A DNA stretch of 41,089 bases, taken from the NCBI GenBank assembly GCA_025451075.1, contig JANWLA010000044.1, positions 1 through 41,089 of the forward strand. Direction: 5' to 3'. The DNA comes from Nitrosotalea sp. (lineage in GTDB: Archaea; Thermoproteota; Nitrososphaeria; Nitrososphaerales; Nitrosopumilaceae). Each line of letters begins with the position of its first letter. The stretch's first letter is position 1. Position numbers and translations under genes: made by a program. Positions 26,067-33,751 of the stretch are shown piece after piece. The notes below the pieces were generated by a model, which did no database searches, was not told where the DNA came from, and saw nothing but the letters and a program-made list of their open reading frames with translations.

Positions 26067-27218
26067 ATGGTGACCAAAACTCTTGGCATAATTGGTGGGG
26101 GACAGCTTGGAATGATGTTAGCCGAGGCAGCAAAGAGTATGCCAGAACATATTTCAAATATCATAGTTTTAGATCCGACCAAAAATTGTCCTGCCTCCAG
26201 AGTAGGAGCAAAACAAATTATTGCAGATTTCAAAGACAAAAATGCCATTGTAGAACTATCACTACAATCAGACATCATCACTTATGAGATAGAATCAGGA
26301 GATAGTAAAGTGTTAGAATCATTACATGACGAAGTCTCAATCAATCCTTCTCCTACTACACTTAAAATAATCCAAGACAAGTATCTCCAAAAACAATTCT
26401 TGCGCCAAAACAACATACCTGTTGCAGAGTTTGACATAATAGAATCATTAGAAGATCTTGAAAAAAAAATCATTGACTATCAATATCCAGCGTTACTCAA
26501 GGCACGACGCGATGCATATGATGGGAGAGGGAACTTTAAGATAGAAAATCAATCCCAGATAGAAACCGCATATCGGCAATTTTCTGGAAGACAGACCATG
26601 ATTGAAAAATTTGTTGATTTTAAGATGGAGGTATCAGTCATAGCAGCAAGAAATATTCATGGCGAGATTGCTACATATCCACTTGCAGAGAACATTCACA
26701 AAAATAACATACTTGAGATTACGATTGCACCTGCACGAGTTGACAGCAAGATATCATCAGAGGCAGACAGGATTGCCAAGAAAACAATGGATGTATTCCA
26801 TGGTGCAGGTGTATTTGGCATTGAAATGTTTGTAACAAAAGATGACAAGGTTTTGATAAACGAGATTGCACCAAGAGTGCACAATTCTGGACACCACACA
26901 CTGCAGTCAAGCGATACATCGCAGTTTGAACAGCACCTAAGGGCAATACTGGGATTACCCCTTGGAAGTACAAAATTAAAACACACTACAGTCATGTGCA
27001 ATATTTTGGGGCCAAAAGATTTTGTTGGTAGATACAAGCCAATCACGTTGGAGCAAAAAGATGGAGTATATCTCAAGATGTATCACAAAGACGAGGCCAA
27101 ACCACAGAGGAAGCTAGGCCACTTTAACGTAGTAGATGAGCAGAACACAAGCGATGTGGATACATTATTAGAAAAGACACTTGAGATAAAAAATTCTATC
27201 AAGTTTATTCAGGATTAG
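26067..27218 (+). CDS. purK: N5-carboxyaminoimidazole ribonucleotide synthase
   Basis: 383 residues, full length for PurK. The glycine-rich N-terminus IIGGGQLGMM (8-17), the ATP-grasp loop RRDAYDGRGNFKI and the metal/substrate segment INEIAPRVHNSGHHT are present. It uses ATP and bicarbonate to carboxylate AIR to N5-CAIR in purine synthesis. The A/T box ATTTTTAAAAC is about 22 bp ahead of the ATG. The product goes to PurE, encoded 0.7 kb downstream. Confidence 0.95.
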   Translation: MVTKTLGIIGGGQLGMMLAEAAKSMPEHISNIIVLDPTKNCPASRVGAKQIIADFKDKNAIVELSLQSDIITYEIESGDSKVLESLHDEVSINPSPTTLKIIQDKYLQKQFLRQNNIPVAEFDIIESLEDLEKKIIDYQYPALLKARRDAYDGRGNFKIENQSQIETAYRQFSGRQTMIEKFVDFKMEVSVIAARNIHGEIATYPLAENIHKNNILEITIAPARVDSKISSEADRIAKKTMDVFHGAGVFGIEMFVTKDDKVLINEIAPRVHNSGHHTLQSSDTSQFEQHLRAILGLPLGSTKLKHTTVMCNILGPKDFVGRYKPITLEQKDGVYLKMYHKDEAKPQRKLGHFNVVDEQNTSDVDTLLEKTLEIKNSIKFIQD

Positions 27219-27219
27219 A

Positions 27220-27780
27220 TTATTTTTTAGTTAGTGCAAATATGCCGCCTGCGCCATAAGCAACCGCAATCATTATTCGTGATGTAATAACAGCAGTTGT
27301 CTGATTTGATATCAGTGATGTATCAAGCATTATTGCAATAGGTATTGCTGCAAGCGATATTGCTCCCACTATGATTTGTTCCAAGTTTACAAGGCTACTG
27401 TATTTTTTCATAAAGAAAAATGTCGATGTATTTCCAAGACCTATTCCAAACAAAATAAGATACTGGTACAGGTGTGGGGCAATCCCTATTGCTGCAAATG
27501 GAGCAGCCCAACACAAACCATTTATGGCTTTTACCATCGGAGGCCATGAGACACTGTTTTTCATACGGCCCTTGATAGAGGACAGCATGGTCCTGAATTT
27601 TCCAATAATTATTCCAAATGTTATTGCGAAACTTCCAAACCAGATTATGCCATAGTAGAATATTGGCTCCTTGTGCTCAAACGATATTTCACTTAAAATG
27701 GAAGCAGTGCCAACTGCTATTGCCACGCCTACGAACAAAATTCCAAACGCGCGTCTTACTTCCAAAGGAGATTTTTGCAC
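27220..27780 (-). CDS. Conserved membrane protein of unknown function
   Basis: 186 residues from a GTG start, with AAATTATATCTGA centred about 27 bp upstream (leaderless). About five hydrophobic helices: 11-30 (AFGILFVGVAIAVG), 40-60, 88-102 (LCWAAPFAAIGIAPH), 108-122, 137-152 and 164-182. There are few charged residues in the helices and no recognised motif. It is inserted between purK and purE on the opposite strand. No function can be given. Confidence 0.75.
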   Translation of the reverse strand: MQKSPLEVRRAFGILFVGVAIAVGTASILSEISFEHKEPIFYYGIIWFGSFAITFGIIIGKFRTMLSSIKGRMKNSVSWPPMVKAINGLCWAAPFAAIGIAPHLYQYLILFGIGLGNTSTFFFMKKYSSLVNLEQIIVGAISLAAIPIAIMLDTSLISNQTTAVITSRIMIAVAYGAGGIFALTKK

Positions 27781-27895
27781 AGTTTAAAGTCAGATTCATC
27801 TCAGATATAATTTAAGAGATTGAGTTACACCAGTAGAAAAATACAACACGCAAAACCGTTGAGTTTAATTATTTAATTCGGCCCTGTCATATTCT

Positions 27896-28468
27896 ATGTC
27901 TTATTCAAAAAAACCCTTGATTGGCATCATAATGGGATCTAGTTCAGACAGCAAGGTAATGCACTCTGCTGCAACAGCACTAGACGAGTTTGGAGTAAAA
28001 CACGAGGATCAGATTGTCTCGGCCCATAGAACACCCACAAGGTTACTAGATTATGCAAAACATGCAGAAAAACAAGGATTCAAGGTCATCATAGCAGGCG
28101 CTGGAGGCTCTGCGCACTTGCCAGGGATGATAGCATCACACACAACAATTCCTGTAATTGGGGTCCCAATAATGGTCTACAATGACAAGACAAACTCTGA
28201 CAAGTTCAAGTTTTCAGCATTTGGTGGGCTGGATGCGTTATTGTCAATATCAGAAATGCCAACAGGCTCACCTGTTGTAACAGTTGGAGTAAACAAGGCT
28301 GCAAATGCAGGCCTGTATGCAATAAAGATTATCGCAAATGAATTTCCAGAATTAAAAACCAAACTAAAAAGACACAAGGAAGTCCAACACAGGTCAGTTC
28401 TAAAAGAGTCAGATGAGATGAAAAAACTAGGCTTGGCCAAATTTGCAATCAAGAAATTCAAAAAATAA
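27896..28468 (+). CDS. purE: N5-CAIR mutase PurE
   Basis: 190 residues. GSSSDS (14-19) and SAHRTP (42-47, with the catalytic H44) are the PurE signature, followed by AGAGGSAHLPGM. It converts N5-CAIR to CAIR. The protein has a basic C-terminal tail of about 25 residues (KKLGLAKFAIKKFKK) beyond the usual core of about 160. TTTAATTATTTAATT lies about 26 bp ahead of the ATG. Convergent with the cyclase gene, only 4 bp apart. Confidence 0.95.
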   Translation: MSYSKKPLIGIIMGSSSDSKVMHSAATALDEFGVKHEDQIVSAHRTPTRLLDYAKHAEKQGFKVIIAGAGGSAHLPGMIASHTTIPVIGVPIMVYNDKTNSDKFKFSAFGGLDALLSISEMPTGSPVVTVGVNKAANAGLYAIKIIANEFPELKTKLKRHKEVQHRSVLKESDEMKKLGLAKFAIKKFKK

Positions 28469-28472
28469 GATT

Positions 28473-29750
28473 TCAGTTTCCTCTGCTTGATATCTGCATT
28501 ACAGGAATTGAAAAGTATATCGGATATATTTTTCCAGTAGTCGGATGATTATAGTTCCATCGTTTGTCTTGTGGATCGATTTTCATAAACTGTACGGCCA
28601 TTTCATGAGACAGCATTTTGTATGTTTCTTCACCAATTGTCATTTGATTTGGTTGTGCAAGTGGCAAGATTTTCGAAGCAATTGTTATGCTGTGTCCTAT
28701 CAAGTCAGGCTCTGAACCCAAAACAACAATCCTGTTTTTACCAACATCTATTCCAATTCGTACATTGATTTTTGGCAACCCAAAACTTGCAAACATTGGA
28801 TTCAGAGAATGAGTCACAAGCATATTCATGGACCTTGCACAACGGACAGCATTTTCTGCCATGTTTCCAAAGTCTTTTAGCTCAGGGAAAAATGCAATCA
28901 CTGCATCTCCAGCATATTTTAGAACAAAACCTGCATGTTTTGACACCACTACAGACATTTCTTCAGAAAACACTTTGATGAGGCCAGAGAGTTCTTCTGA
29001 GCTAAGTGATGTTGCAATTTTAGTAGACCCTACAATGTCAACATAAAGAACTGCAGTATTGATCTCATTTTCAGGCCACAGACTCAAGAATCTGTTTGAG
29101 ATGTACTTGAGAAATGCTTGAGAGTAAGAATCACTTTGTTTTCTTTTGTATAACGAAAAATTTCGCTGTATTCTAGTCAGACTTTGAATCACAAACGCGT
29201 CATCAGGAGTCATGATTTGAAACTTTTCAACAGGTTTTACTTGAGCGATTACAGATTCTAGGTTTTCAAGAGGTACAAACTTTTTTTCTATTACATCATA
29301 GTATCCTTTTTCACCCTCTATTGCCTGTGGTTCAAGTTTTACCTTGCTAGTGGTAAGGCCAAATGGAAAAGACGTTTTTTGTTTATTTGCGGCAATTAAT
29401 ATCACACTGTCATATTCACTTAGTGCCAGCCCTTGTTCATTTTCAACTCCTGAACTAATGTCAATTATACGCGAGATTGGAAATATCGAAATTTTGCCGG
29501 TGTTAGAGTTTGCTCGTATTACCTCAATTACATCATGTTCAGAATTGTCAGATACAGTTGTCTGCAGTATAAATTTGTCCCTAAATTCAGATCTGTACAT
29601 ACCAGTTCCCTTTGCAGCATGAACTTCAGAGCCAACAGTACTGCCCCTGCTTTTTGCTTTTACAATATTTACAGTAATTCCCATCATATCAAGTGCATCA
29701 GTCACAGCAGTCAAATCATTTCGTGGCAATTCTGCTTCGATTCGTATCAT
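28473..29750 (-). CDS. P-II (GlnB-like) domain fused to a class III nucleotide cyclase domain
   Basis: About 425 residues from the ATG at 29750 (a GTG at 29777 is in frame); the ATG makes the P-II domain begin canonically with MIRIEAELPRNDL. Residues 1-109 follow the P-II pattern: MMGITVNIVKAKSRG, a T-loop region with GTGMYRSEF, and TGKISIFPISRIIDIS (84-99). After a 120-residue linker comes the cyclase domain: metal Asps D238 (VDIVGST) and D282 (AGDAVIAFF), adenine-specifying K278 and D349. The Asn and Arg that stabilise the transition state are replaced by T356 and K360 (IGHSITIASK). I infer a nitrogen- or energy-sensing nucleotide cyclase, or a cyclase-like binding domain if inactive. Confidence 0.85.
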   Translation of the reverse strand: MIRIEAELPRNDLTAVTDALDMMGITVNIVKAKSRGSTVGSEVHAAKGTGMYRSEFRDKFILQTTVSDNSEHDVIEVIRANSNTGKISIFPISRIIDISSGVENEQGLALSEYDSVILIAANKQKTSFPFGLTTSKVKLEPQAIEGEKGYYDVIEKKFVPLENLESVIAQVKPVEKFQIMTPDDAFVIQSLTRIQRNFSLYKRKQSDSYSQAFLKYISNRFLSLWPENEINTAVLYVDIVGSTKIATSLSSEELSGLIKVFSEEMSVVVSKHAGFVLKYAGDAVIAFFPELKDFGNMAENAVRCARSMNMLVTHSLNPMFASFGLPKINVRIGIDVGKNRIVVLGSEPDLIGHSITIASKILPLAQPNQMTIGEETYKMLSHEMAVQFMKIDPQDKRWNYNHPTTGKIYPIYFSIPVMQISSRGN

Positions 29751-29864
29751 TTCCAGATATTCCAGACTAGCTATCACATATAGTAATTTAAACTAGTTTT
29801 TAATTTGCGTCTCATGATATAGACATTCATAACTTTAATTTACGATACTTCAAGAAAGGATGTC

Positions 29865-30404
29865 TTGGAATTAGGCGAGATTCTATATAGTGTGATTTCA
29901 GAGTATGGAGAACAAAGGATACTCTCAGATATCATCCAGGGTGAAAGCTCGGAGGTCATAAAAAGTATTTTTGCGCAATGCCTGTCAAAGATAGAAAAAG
30001 AAGATGAAATAAAACCTGATACACCAATATCAGTCTCTGAGGGGTTGATGCATTTTTTGCTTACTGCAACCATGATTCCAAGCAAGCGCAAGACTGTATT
30101 CCAATCAGTTGACATTGACATTGCTGTTCCCGATACAGTAACACTTGGAGCCGCACCACAAGACGTCATTTTGATTTCTTTTCCAAAGACCGACGATGCA
30201 AATTCAATCAAATCTCAGATTGAGAACATGAAAAAGATCCAGCCAAACCCAGGCAACATATGGATAGTTCTTGAAAAAGAGATGCAATTTGATGCCAAAA
30301 CATATACCCTCAAAGATTCCATGACGTTTTCAAATATCATAAACGACTTGATTGGTTTTACATCAAACAAGAAACAATCCAAGTTAAAAATTTTTAAGAT
30401 ATAA
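29865..30404 (+). CDS. Uncharacterised protein
   Basis: 179 residues from a TTG start, with GAAAGGA five bases upstream and ACTTTAATTTACG about 27 bp upstream; an ATG just before it is out of frame and closes at once. An N-terminal helical part (ELGEILYSVISEYGEQRILS) is followed by an alpha/beta part with DIDIAVPDTVTLG and DVILISFPKTDD, which could be a Rossmann-like or restriction-like sheet. No family recognised. The 3' end overlaps bioD by 11 bp (convergent). Confidence 0.65.
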   Translation: MELGEILYSVISEYGEQRILSDIIQGESSEVIKSIFAQCLSKIEKEDEIKPDTPISVSEGLMHFLLTATMIPSKRKTVFQSVDIDIAVPDTVTLGAAPQDVILISFPKTDDANSIKSQIENMKKIQPNPGNIWIVLEKEMQFDAKTYTLKDSMTFSNIINDLIGFTSNKKQSKLKIFKI

Positions 30405-31086
30405 GAGACTTGACATCAACATTTTTTTCAACATGTGAGACCATCATCTCTGGGTTGTCATAATATTTGATAAATGGCAATACACCCAATATTGGAACAT
30501 TTGTAATTTCATGTATTGTCAGAGAAGCATTTTTCTCTTCAGGCCCACCATTCTCATCATAATTGTTTACCAATATTCCCTTGATCGGTATTTTATTATC
30601 ACGACATGTCTTGACTGTCATCATGGTGTGATTCAGAGTTCCAAGCGTAGATCTTGTAACAATGATTACCTCAAGGCCCATGTCTTTTATCAGGTCTGAC
30701 ACAAAGTAGTCCCTAGTCAAAGGGGTCAATAGTCCACCTATTCCCTCAACAAGCATCATTTGGTGCCTGCTCTGCAATTTTGCAAATTGCTCAAAGATTA
30801 TTTTTTTGTCAAACAAAATATCAAGTGCCTTGCTTGCATCATATGGAGAAACTGGAAGCGGCATAAATACCGGATTTATTTCATCTTCTGCATCATGCAC
30901 TCCTGCAGCATTATACAAAACAGACACGTCAGACGACTTGAAACCAGTTTTTTGCAGTACCCCAGTTGCCACAGGTTTCATAACACCAACATCAATTCCC
31001 AGTTTTTTTATGCAGGTGACAAGTGCAGCTGTAAGTGTTGTTTTGCCAACACCTGTATCAGTAGCAGTGATAAAATATGATTTCAT
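30394..31086 (-). CDS. bioD: Dethiobiotin synthetase
   Basis: 230 residues. The P-loop reads ATDTGVGKTTLTAAL near the N-terminus, followed by MKPVATG, the substrate-binding region, and EGIGGLLTPL. It forms the ureido ring of dethiobiotin from DAPA, CO2 and ATP. The gene is divergent from bioA with 57 bp between the two starts. ATTATTAAATGAC is centred 25 bp upstream of its ATG. Confidence 0.94.
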   Translation of the reverse strand: MKSYFITATDTGVGKTTLTAALVTCIKKLGIDVGVMKPVATGVLQKTGFKSSDVSVLYNAAGVHDAEDEINPVFMPLPVSPYDASKALDILFDKKIIFEQFAKLQSRHQMMLVEGIGGLLTPLTRDYFVSDLIKDMGLEVIIVTRSTLGTLNHTMMTVKTCRDNKIPIKGILVNNYDENGGPEEKNASLTIHEITNVPILGVLPFIKYYDNPEMMVSHVEKNVDVKSLIS

Positions 31087-31143
31087 AAGAGCCAGTCACC
31101 ATTGTCATTTAATAATGCACTTATCATTATTAATCCCAATTCA
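31087..31143. promoter_or_regulatory. Compact divergent bioD-bioA promoter
   Basis: Only 57 bp separate the two start codons. On the minus strand ATTATTAAATG (about 31106-31116) is 25 bp before the bioD ATG; on the plus strand TTATCATTATTAATCC (about 31113-31128) is about 22 bp before the bioA ATG at 31144. The two TATA regions nearly overlap, so the genes probably compete for, or share, one preinitiation site. No BirA-type GTAAACC repeat is present here. Confidence 0.5.
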
Positions 31144-32466
31144 ATGGAAAATTCCATGCGCAGTTTTGTCTGGCATCCATATACTCAAATGAATGACTGG
31201 AAAAAATTTGATGTAATCTCAAAAGGCAAGGGGATGTGGCTCTATGACAAACACGGCAATGCCTTGATGGATGGAGTAGCAAGCATGTGGTGCAATGTGT
31301 GGGGGCATTCTAATAAAGAGTTGACAGATTCCATGATAAAACAGACAAGAAAGCTGCAGCACTCGTCATTGTTTAATTTGACAAATGACAAAGCGGAAGA
31401 TCTTGCAGAAAGGCTAGTAAAACTTGCCCCTGAGATGCACAAGGTGTTCTATTCTGATGACGGCTCTACAGCAATGGAAATCTCTGCAAAGATGGCATTG
31501 CAGTACTGGAATAACATTGGGGAGAAGAAGACAAGATTTGTCTCACTTGAGAACGGATACCATGGCGATACCATAGGTGCCATGTCACTTGGATATGTCC
31601 CACTTTTCTTTTCAAAATTCAAGTCCGTGCTGTTTCCAGTCACAAGAATTCCAACACCAAATAGATACAGAATTCCAAAGGGTTACTCGTTTGAGGATTA
31701 CCAAGAATTTTGTCTTGAAAAAATTGAAAAAACATTTTCAAGAAATGATGACATTGCAGCATTTGTGATGGAAAGTGGGGCACAGATAGCAGGTGGGGTT
31801 GTTATTTATCCAAAAGGATTCCAGAAAAAAATAAGCAGGATGTGCAAAAGATACAACGTTTTGCTCATACTTGATGAAATAGCAACAGGTTTTGGGAGAC
31901 TGGGGTCAATGGTAGAATACCAAACCCAAGAAAGCATTCCGGATATAGTATCGTTTGGCAAGATGTTATCTGGAGGATACCTTCCTCTTGCAGCTACACT
32001 TGCAAGCAAAAAAATCTATGATTCTTTTCTTGGAGAATACAAAGACATGAAGCACTTTTTCCATGGACATACATTTACTGGAAATCCATTAGCATGTGCA
32101 ACCGCCCTTACAAATATTTCATTATACAAAAAATACAATCTAATGGCAAAGATCAAAAAACGTGCGGCACAAATGGAATCCTACATAAAAGAAATTTCCA
32201 GATTAGATCTAGTTGGAGATGTAAGACATGCAGGCATGTTGATGGGAATAGAGCTCGTATCTAGCAAAAAGGCAAAGACTCCAATATCCCCTCAAAAACG
32301 AGTACCTCAAAAGATTTTCATCGAGGCAAAAAAACATGGGATCTACCAAAGAACACTAGGACACATAGTAATGGTCATTCCACCTCTTGCCATATCAGAA
32401 AAAGAGTTGGATTTCCTACTAGATGGGACGATAAAGACGATAAAAAACGTCTCATCTCAGATATAA
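31144..32466 (+). CDS. bioA: Adenosylmethionine-8-amino-7-oxononanoate aminotransferase
   Basis: About 440 residues from the ATG at 31144 (a TTG at 31102 is in frame but overlaps the bioD promoter). The N-terminus WHPYTQMNDW carries the substrate tyrosine; later DGVASMWCNVWGH, LILDEIATGFGR and the PLP lysine K273 in SFGKMLSGGY are seen. It transfers an amino group from S-adenosylmethionine to KAPA, giving DAPA, the substrate of BioD. The HGHTFTGNPLACA motif is also characteristic. Length and landmarks match bacterial BioA. Confidence 0.94.
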   Translation: MENSMRSFVWHPYTQMNDWKKFDVISKGKGMWLYDKHGNALMDGVASMWCNVWGHSNKELTDSMIKQTRKLQHSSLFNLTNDKAEDLAERLVKLAPEMHKVFYSDDGSTAMEISAKMALQYWNNIGEKKTRFVSLENGYHGDTIGAMSLGYVPLFFSKFKSVLFPVTRIPTPNRYRIPKGYSFEDYQEFCLEKIEKTFSRNDDIAAFVMESGAQIAGGVVIYPKGFQKKISRMCKRYNVLLILDEIATGFGRLGSMVEYQTQESIPDIVSFGKMLSGGYLPLAATLASKKIYDSFLGEYKDMKHFFHGHTFTGNPLACATALTNISLYKKYNLMAKIKKRAAQMESYIKEISRLDLVGDVRHAGMLMGIELVSSKKAKTPISPQKRVPQKIFIEAKKHGIYQRTLGHIVMVIPPLAISEKELDFLLDGTIKTIKNVSSQI

Positions 32467-32526
32467 CCTCATAACCACATCAAACACTATAACCATCGGG
32501 GTATCAAAATATGTGGTCATACCAAA

Positions 32527-32682
32527 ATGCCACAGATTCGAATCTGCCCTACATGTAACAAGGTCTTACAAACAGGTGAGATTCACAAGTGCTCTAATAC
32601 AACATTAGAATATGGTACATGTGAAAAATGTGGTCAAAGATACTCCAAGTCAAGACCACATGTTTGCACTGTAAGAATATAG
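32527..32682 (+). CDS. 51-residue protein with two identical-spacing zinc knuckles
   Basis: ATG at 32527, TAG at 32680-32682. The residues C7-x2-C10-x9-H20-x-C22 are repeated with exactly the same spacing as C32-x2-C35-x9-H45-x-C47, 25 residues apart (CPTC/HKC and CEKCGQ/HVC). Each unit can bind one zinc. AAAATATG lies about 20 bp upstream. It is smaller than common gene-finder limits. It sits between bioA and bioB on the same strand. The function is unknown; nucleic-acid or protein binding is the usual role of such knuckles. Confidence 0.75.
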   Translation: MPQIRICPTCNKVLQTGEIHKCSNTTLEYGTCEKCGQRYSKSRPHVCTVRI

Positions 32683-32697
32683 AAATGTGCAAATTCA

Positions 32698-32729
32698 TTG
32701 TAAACCACTATTACATATCAGGTTTACAG
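32698..32729 (+). promoter_or_regulatory. BirA-type biotin operator ahead of bioB
   Basis: The sequence TTGTAAACC (32698-32706), 14 bases, then GGTTTACAG (32721-32729) is an inverted repeat differing at one end base from the known BirA operator TTGTAAACC-N14/16-GGTTTACAA. It lies just upstream of a TATA-like TTAATTAATG (centred near 32745) and about 42 bp before the bioB start. A biotin-responsive BirA repressor with an N-terminal DNA-binding domain would be expected elsewhere in the genome. Confidence 0.75.
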
Positions 32730-32770
32730 TTAAAATAATCTTAATTAATGGATTTAAAACAGAGTAAACA

Positions 32771-33751
32771 TTGACCAGTGAAGCTGATTTTATAATTTCT
32801 TGCAGAGATAAGGTACTGGCAGGACATGACATTTCACAAGAGGAGGCAGAAAAACTCATCAACATATCAGATGATTCACTGCATTTACTTTCTGATGCGG
32901 CTAATGAAATTACCAGAAAGTTGTGTGGAGATATAGTAGATGTCGAAGCCCTAATAAATGCAAAAAAAGGCAAGTGCCAAGAAGATTGCTCGTTTTGTTC
33001 CCAGTCCGCATTTTTCAAGACAGGTATTGACACATACAAACTGCTACCACCAGAAACAATAGTTCAAAATGCAATGCTTGCAAAAGAGGATGGAGTAAAA
33101 AGTTTCTGCCTGGTTTGTGCATGGCGAGGTCCAACAGAAAAAGATTTTGAACAAATTTCTTCAATCATAGAAAAAATAAACCAAGATGTTGGAATAGAGG
33201 TAAACTGTTCACTTGGTTTTATCAGCCAAGACATGGCAATAAAATTAAAAAAACTTGGAGTAAAACGTTACAACCACAATCTGGAAGCACCAAGAAGCTT
33301 TTTTGAAAAAATATGTACCACGCATACATATGACGACAGGATGAAGACAAATCTCATTGTCAAAGATGCTGGCCTGGAATTATGCTGTGGAGGAATAATT
33401 GGCATGGGTGAGACAAGAATGCAAAGATTAGAGCTAGGACTTGATCTTGCAGGACTTGACCCAGAAGAATGCCCAATCAACATGCTAGTGCCTCAGAAAG
33501 GAACGCCGCTTGAGTTACAGACAAGACTTTCAATAACTGAGATACTTCGAACAATTGCAGTCTTTAGGTTTTTGATGCCAAGAACAATACTCAAAATTGC
33601 TGGAGGAAGAGAGGTTTACCTTTCAAACGACCAGGAAAAAGTGCTGCTTGGGGGCGCAAACGGCATCATCACTGGAGGATATTTGACAATCGGCGGAAAC
33701 AGACCAACAGATGATTTTCAAATGATATCAAAGATAGGCCTTGAAGCCTAG
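32771..33751 (+). CDS. bioB: Biotin synthase (radical SAM)
   Basis: 326 residues from a TTG start about 28 bp behind a TATA-like box. The radical-SAM cysteines are C69, C73 and C76 (GKCQEDCSFCSQS); NCSLG, YNHNLEAP and the GGIIGMGET loop are family landmarks. It inserts sulfur into dethiobiotin. The second cluster ligands are visible as C-rich FCLVCAW and the late Arg region GGREVYLS. It overlaps the start of bioF by 11 bp, so the two are cotranscribed. Confidence 0.95.
   Translation: MTSEADFIISCRDKVLAGHDISQEEAEKLINISDDSLHLLSDAANEITRKLCGDIVDVEALINAKKGKCQEDCSFCSQSAFFKTGIDTYKLLPPETIVQNAMLAKEDGVKSFCLVCAWRGPTEKDFEQISSIIEKINQDVGIEVNCSLGFISQDMAIKLKKLGVKRYNHNLEAPRSFFEKICTTHTYDDRMKTNLIVKDAGLELCCGGIIGMGETRMQRLELGLDLAGLDPEECPINMLVPQKGTPLELQTRLSITEILRTIAVFRFLMPRTILKIAGGREVYLSNDQEKVLLGGANGIITGGYLTIGGNRPTDDFQMISKIGLEA

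Noticed and set aside
32533-32546. CAGATTCGAATCTG resembles a tRNA T-arm
   Set aside because: With a 7-base TTCGAAT loop the flanking bases do not form a 5-bp stem, no acceptor or anticodon arm is near, and the stretch lies inside the zinc-knuckle coding frame.
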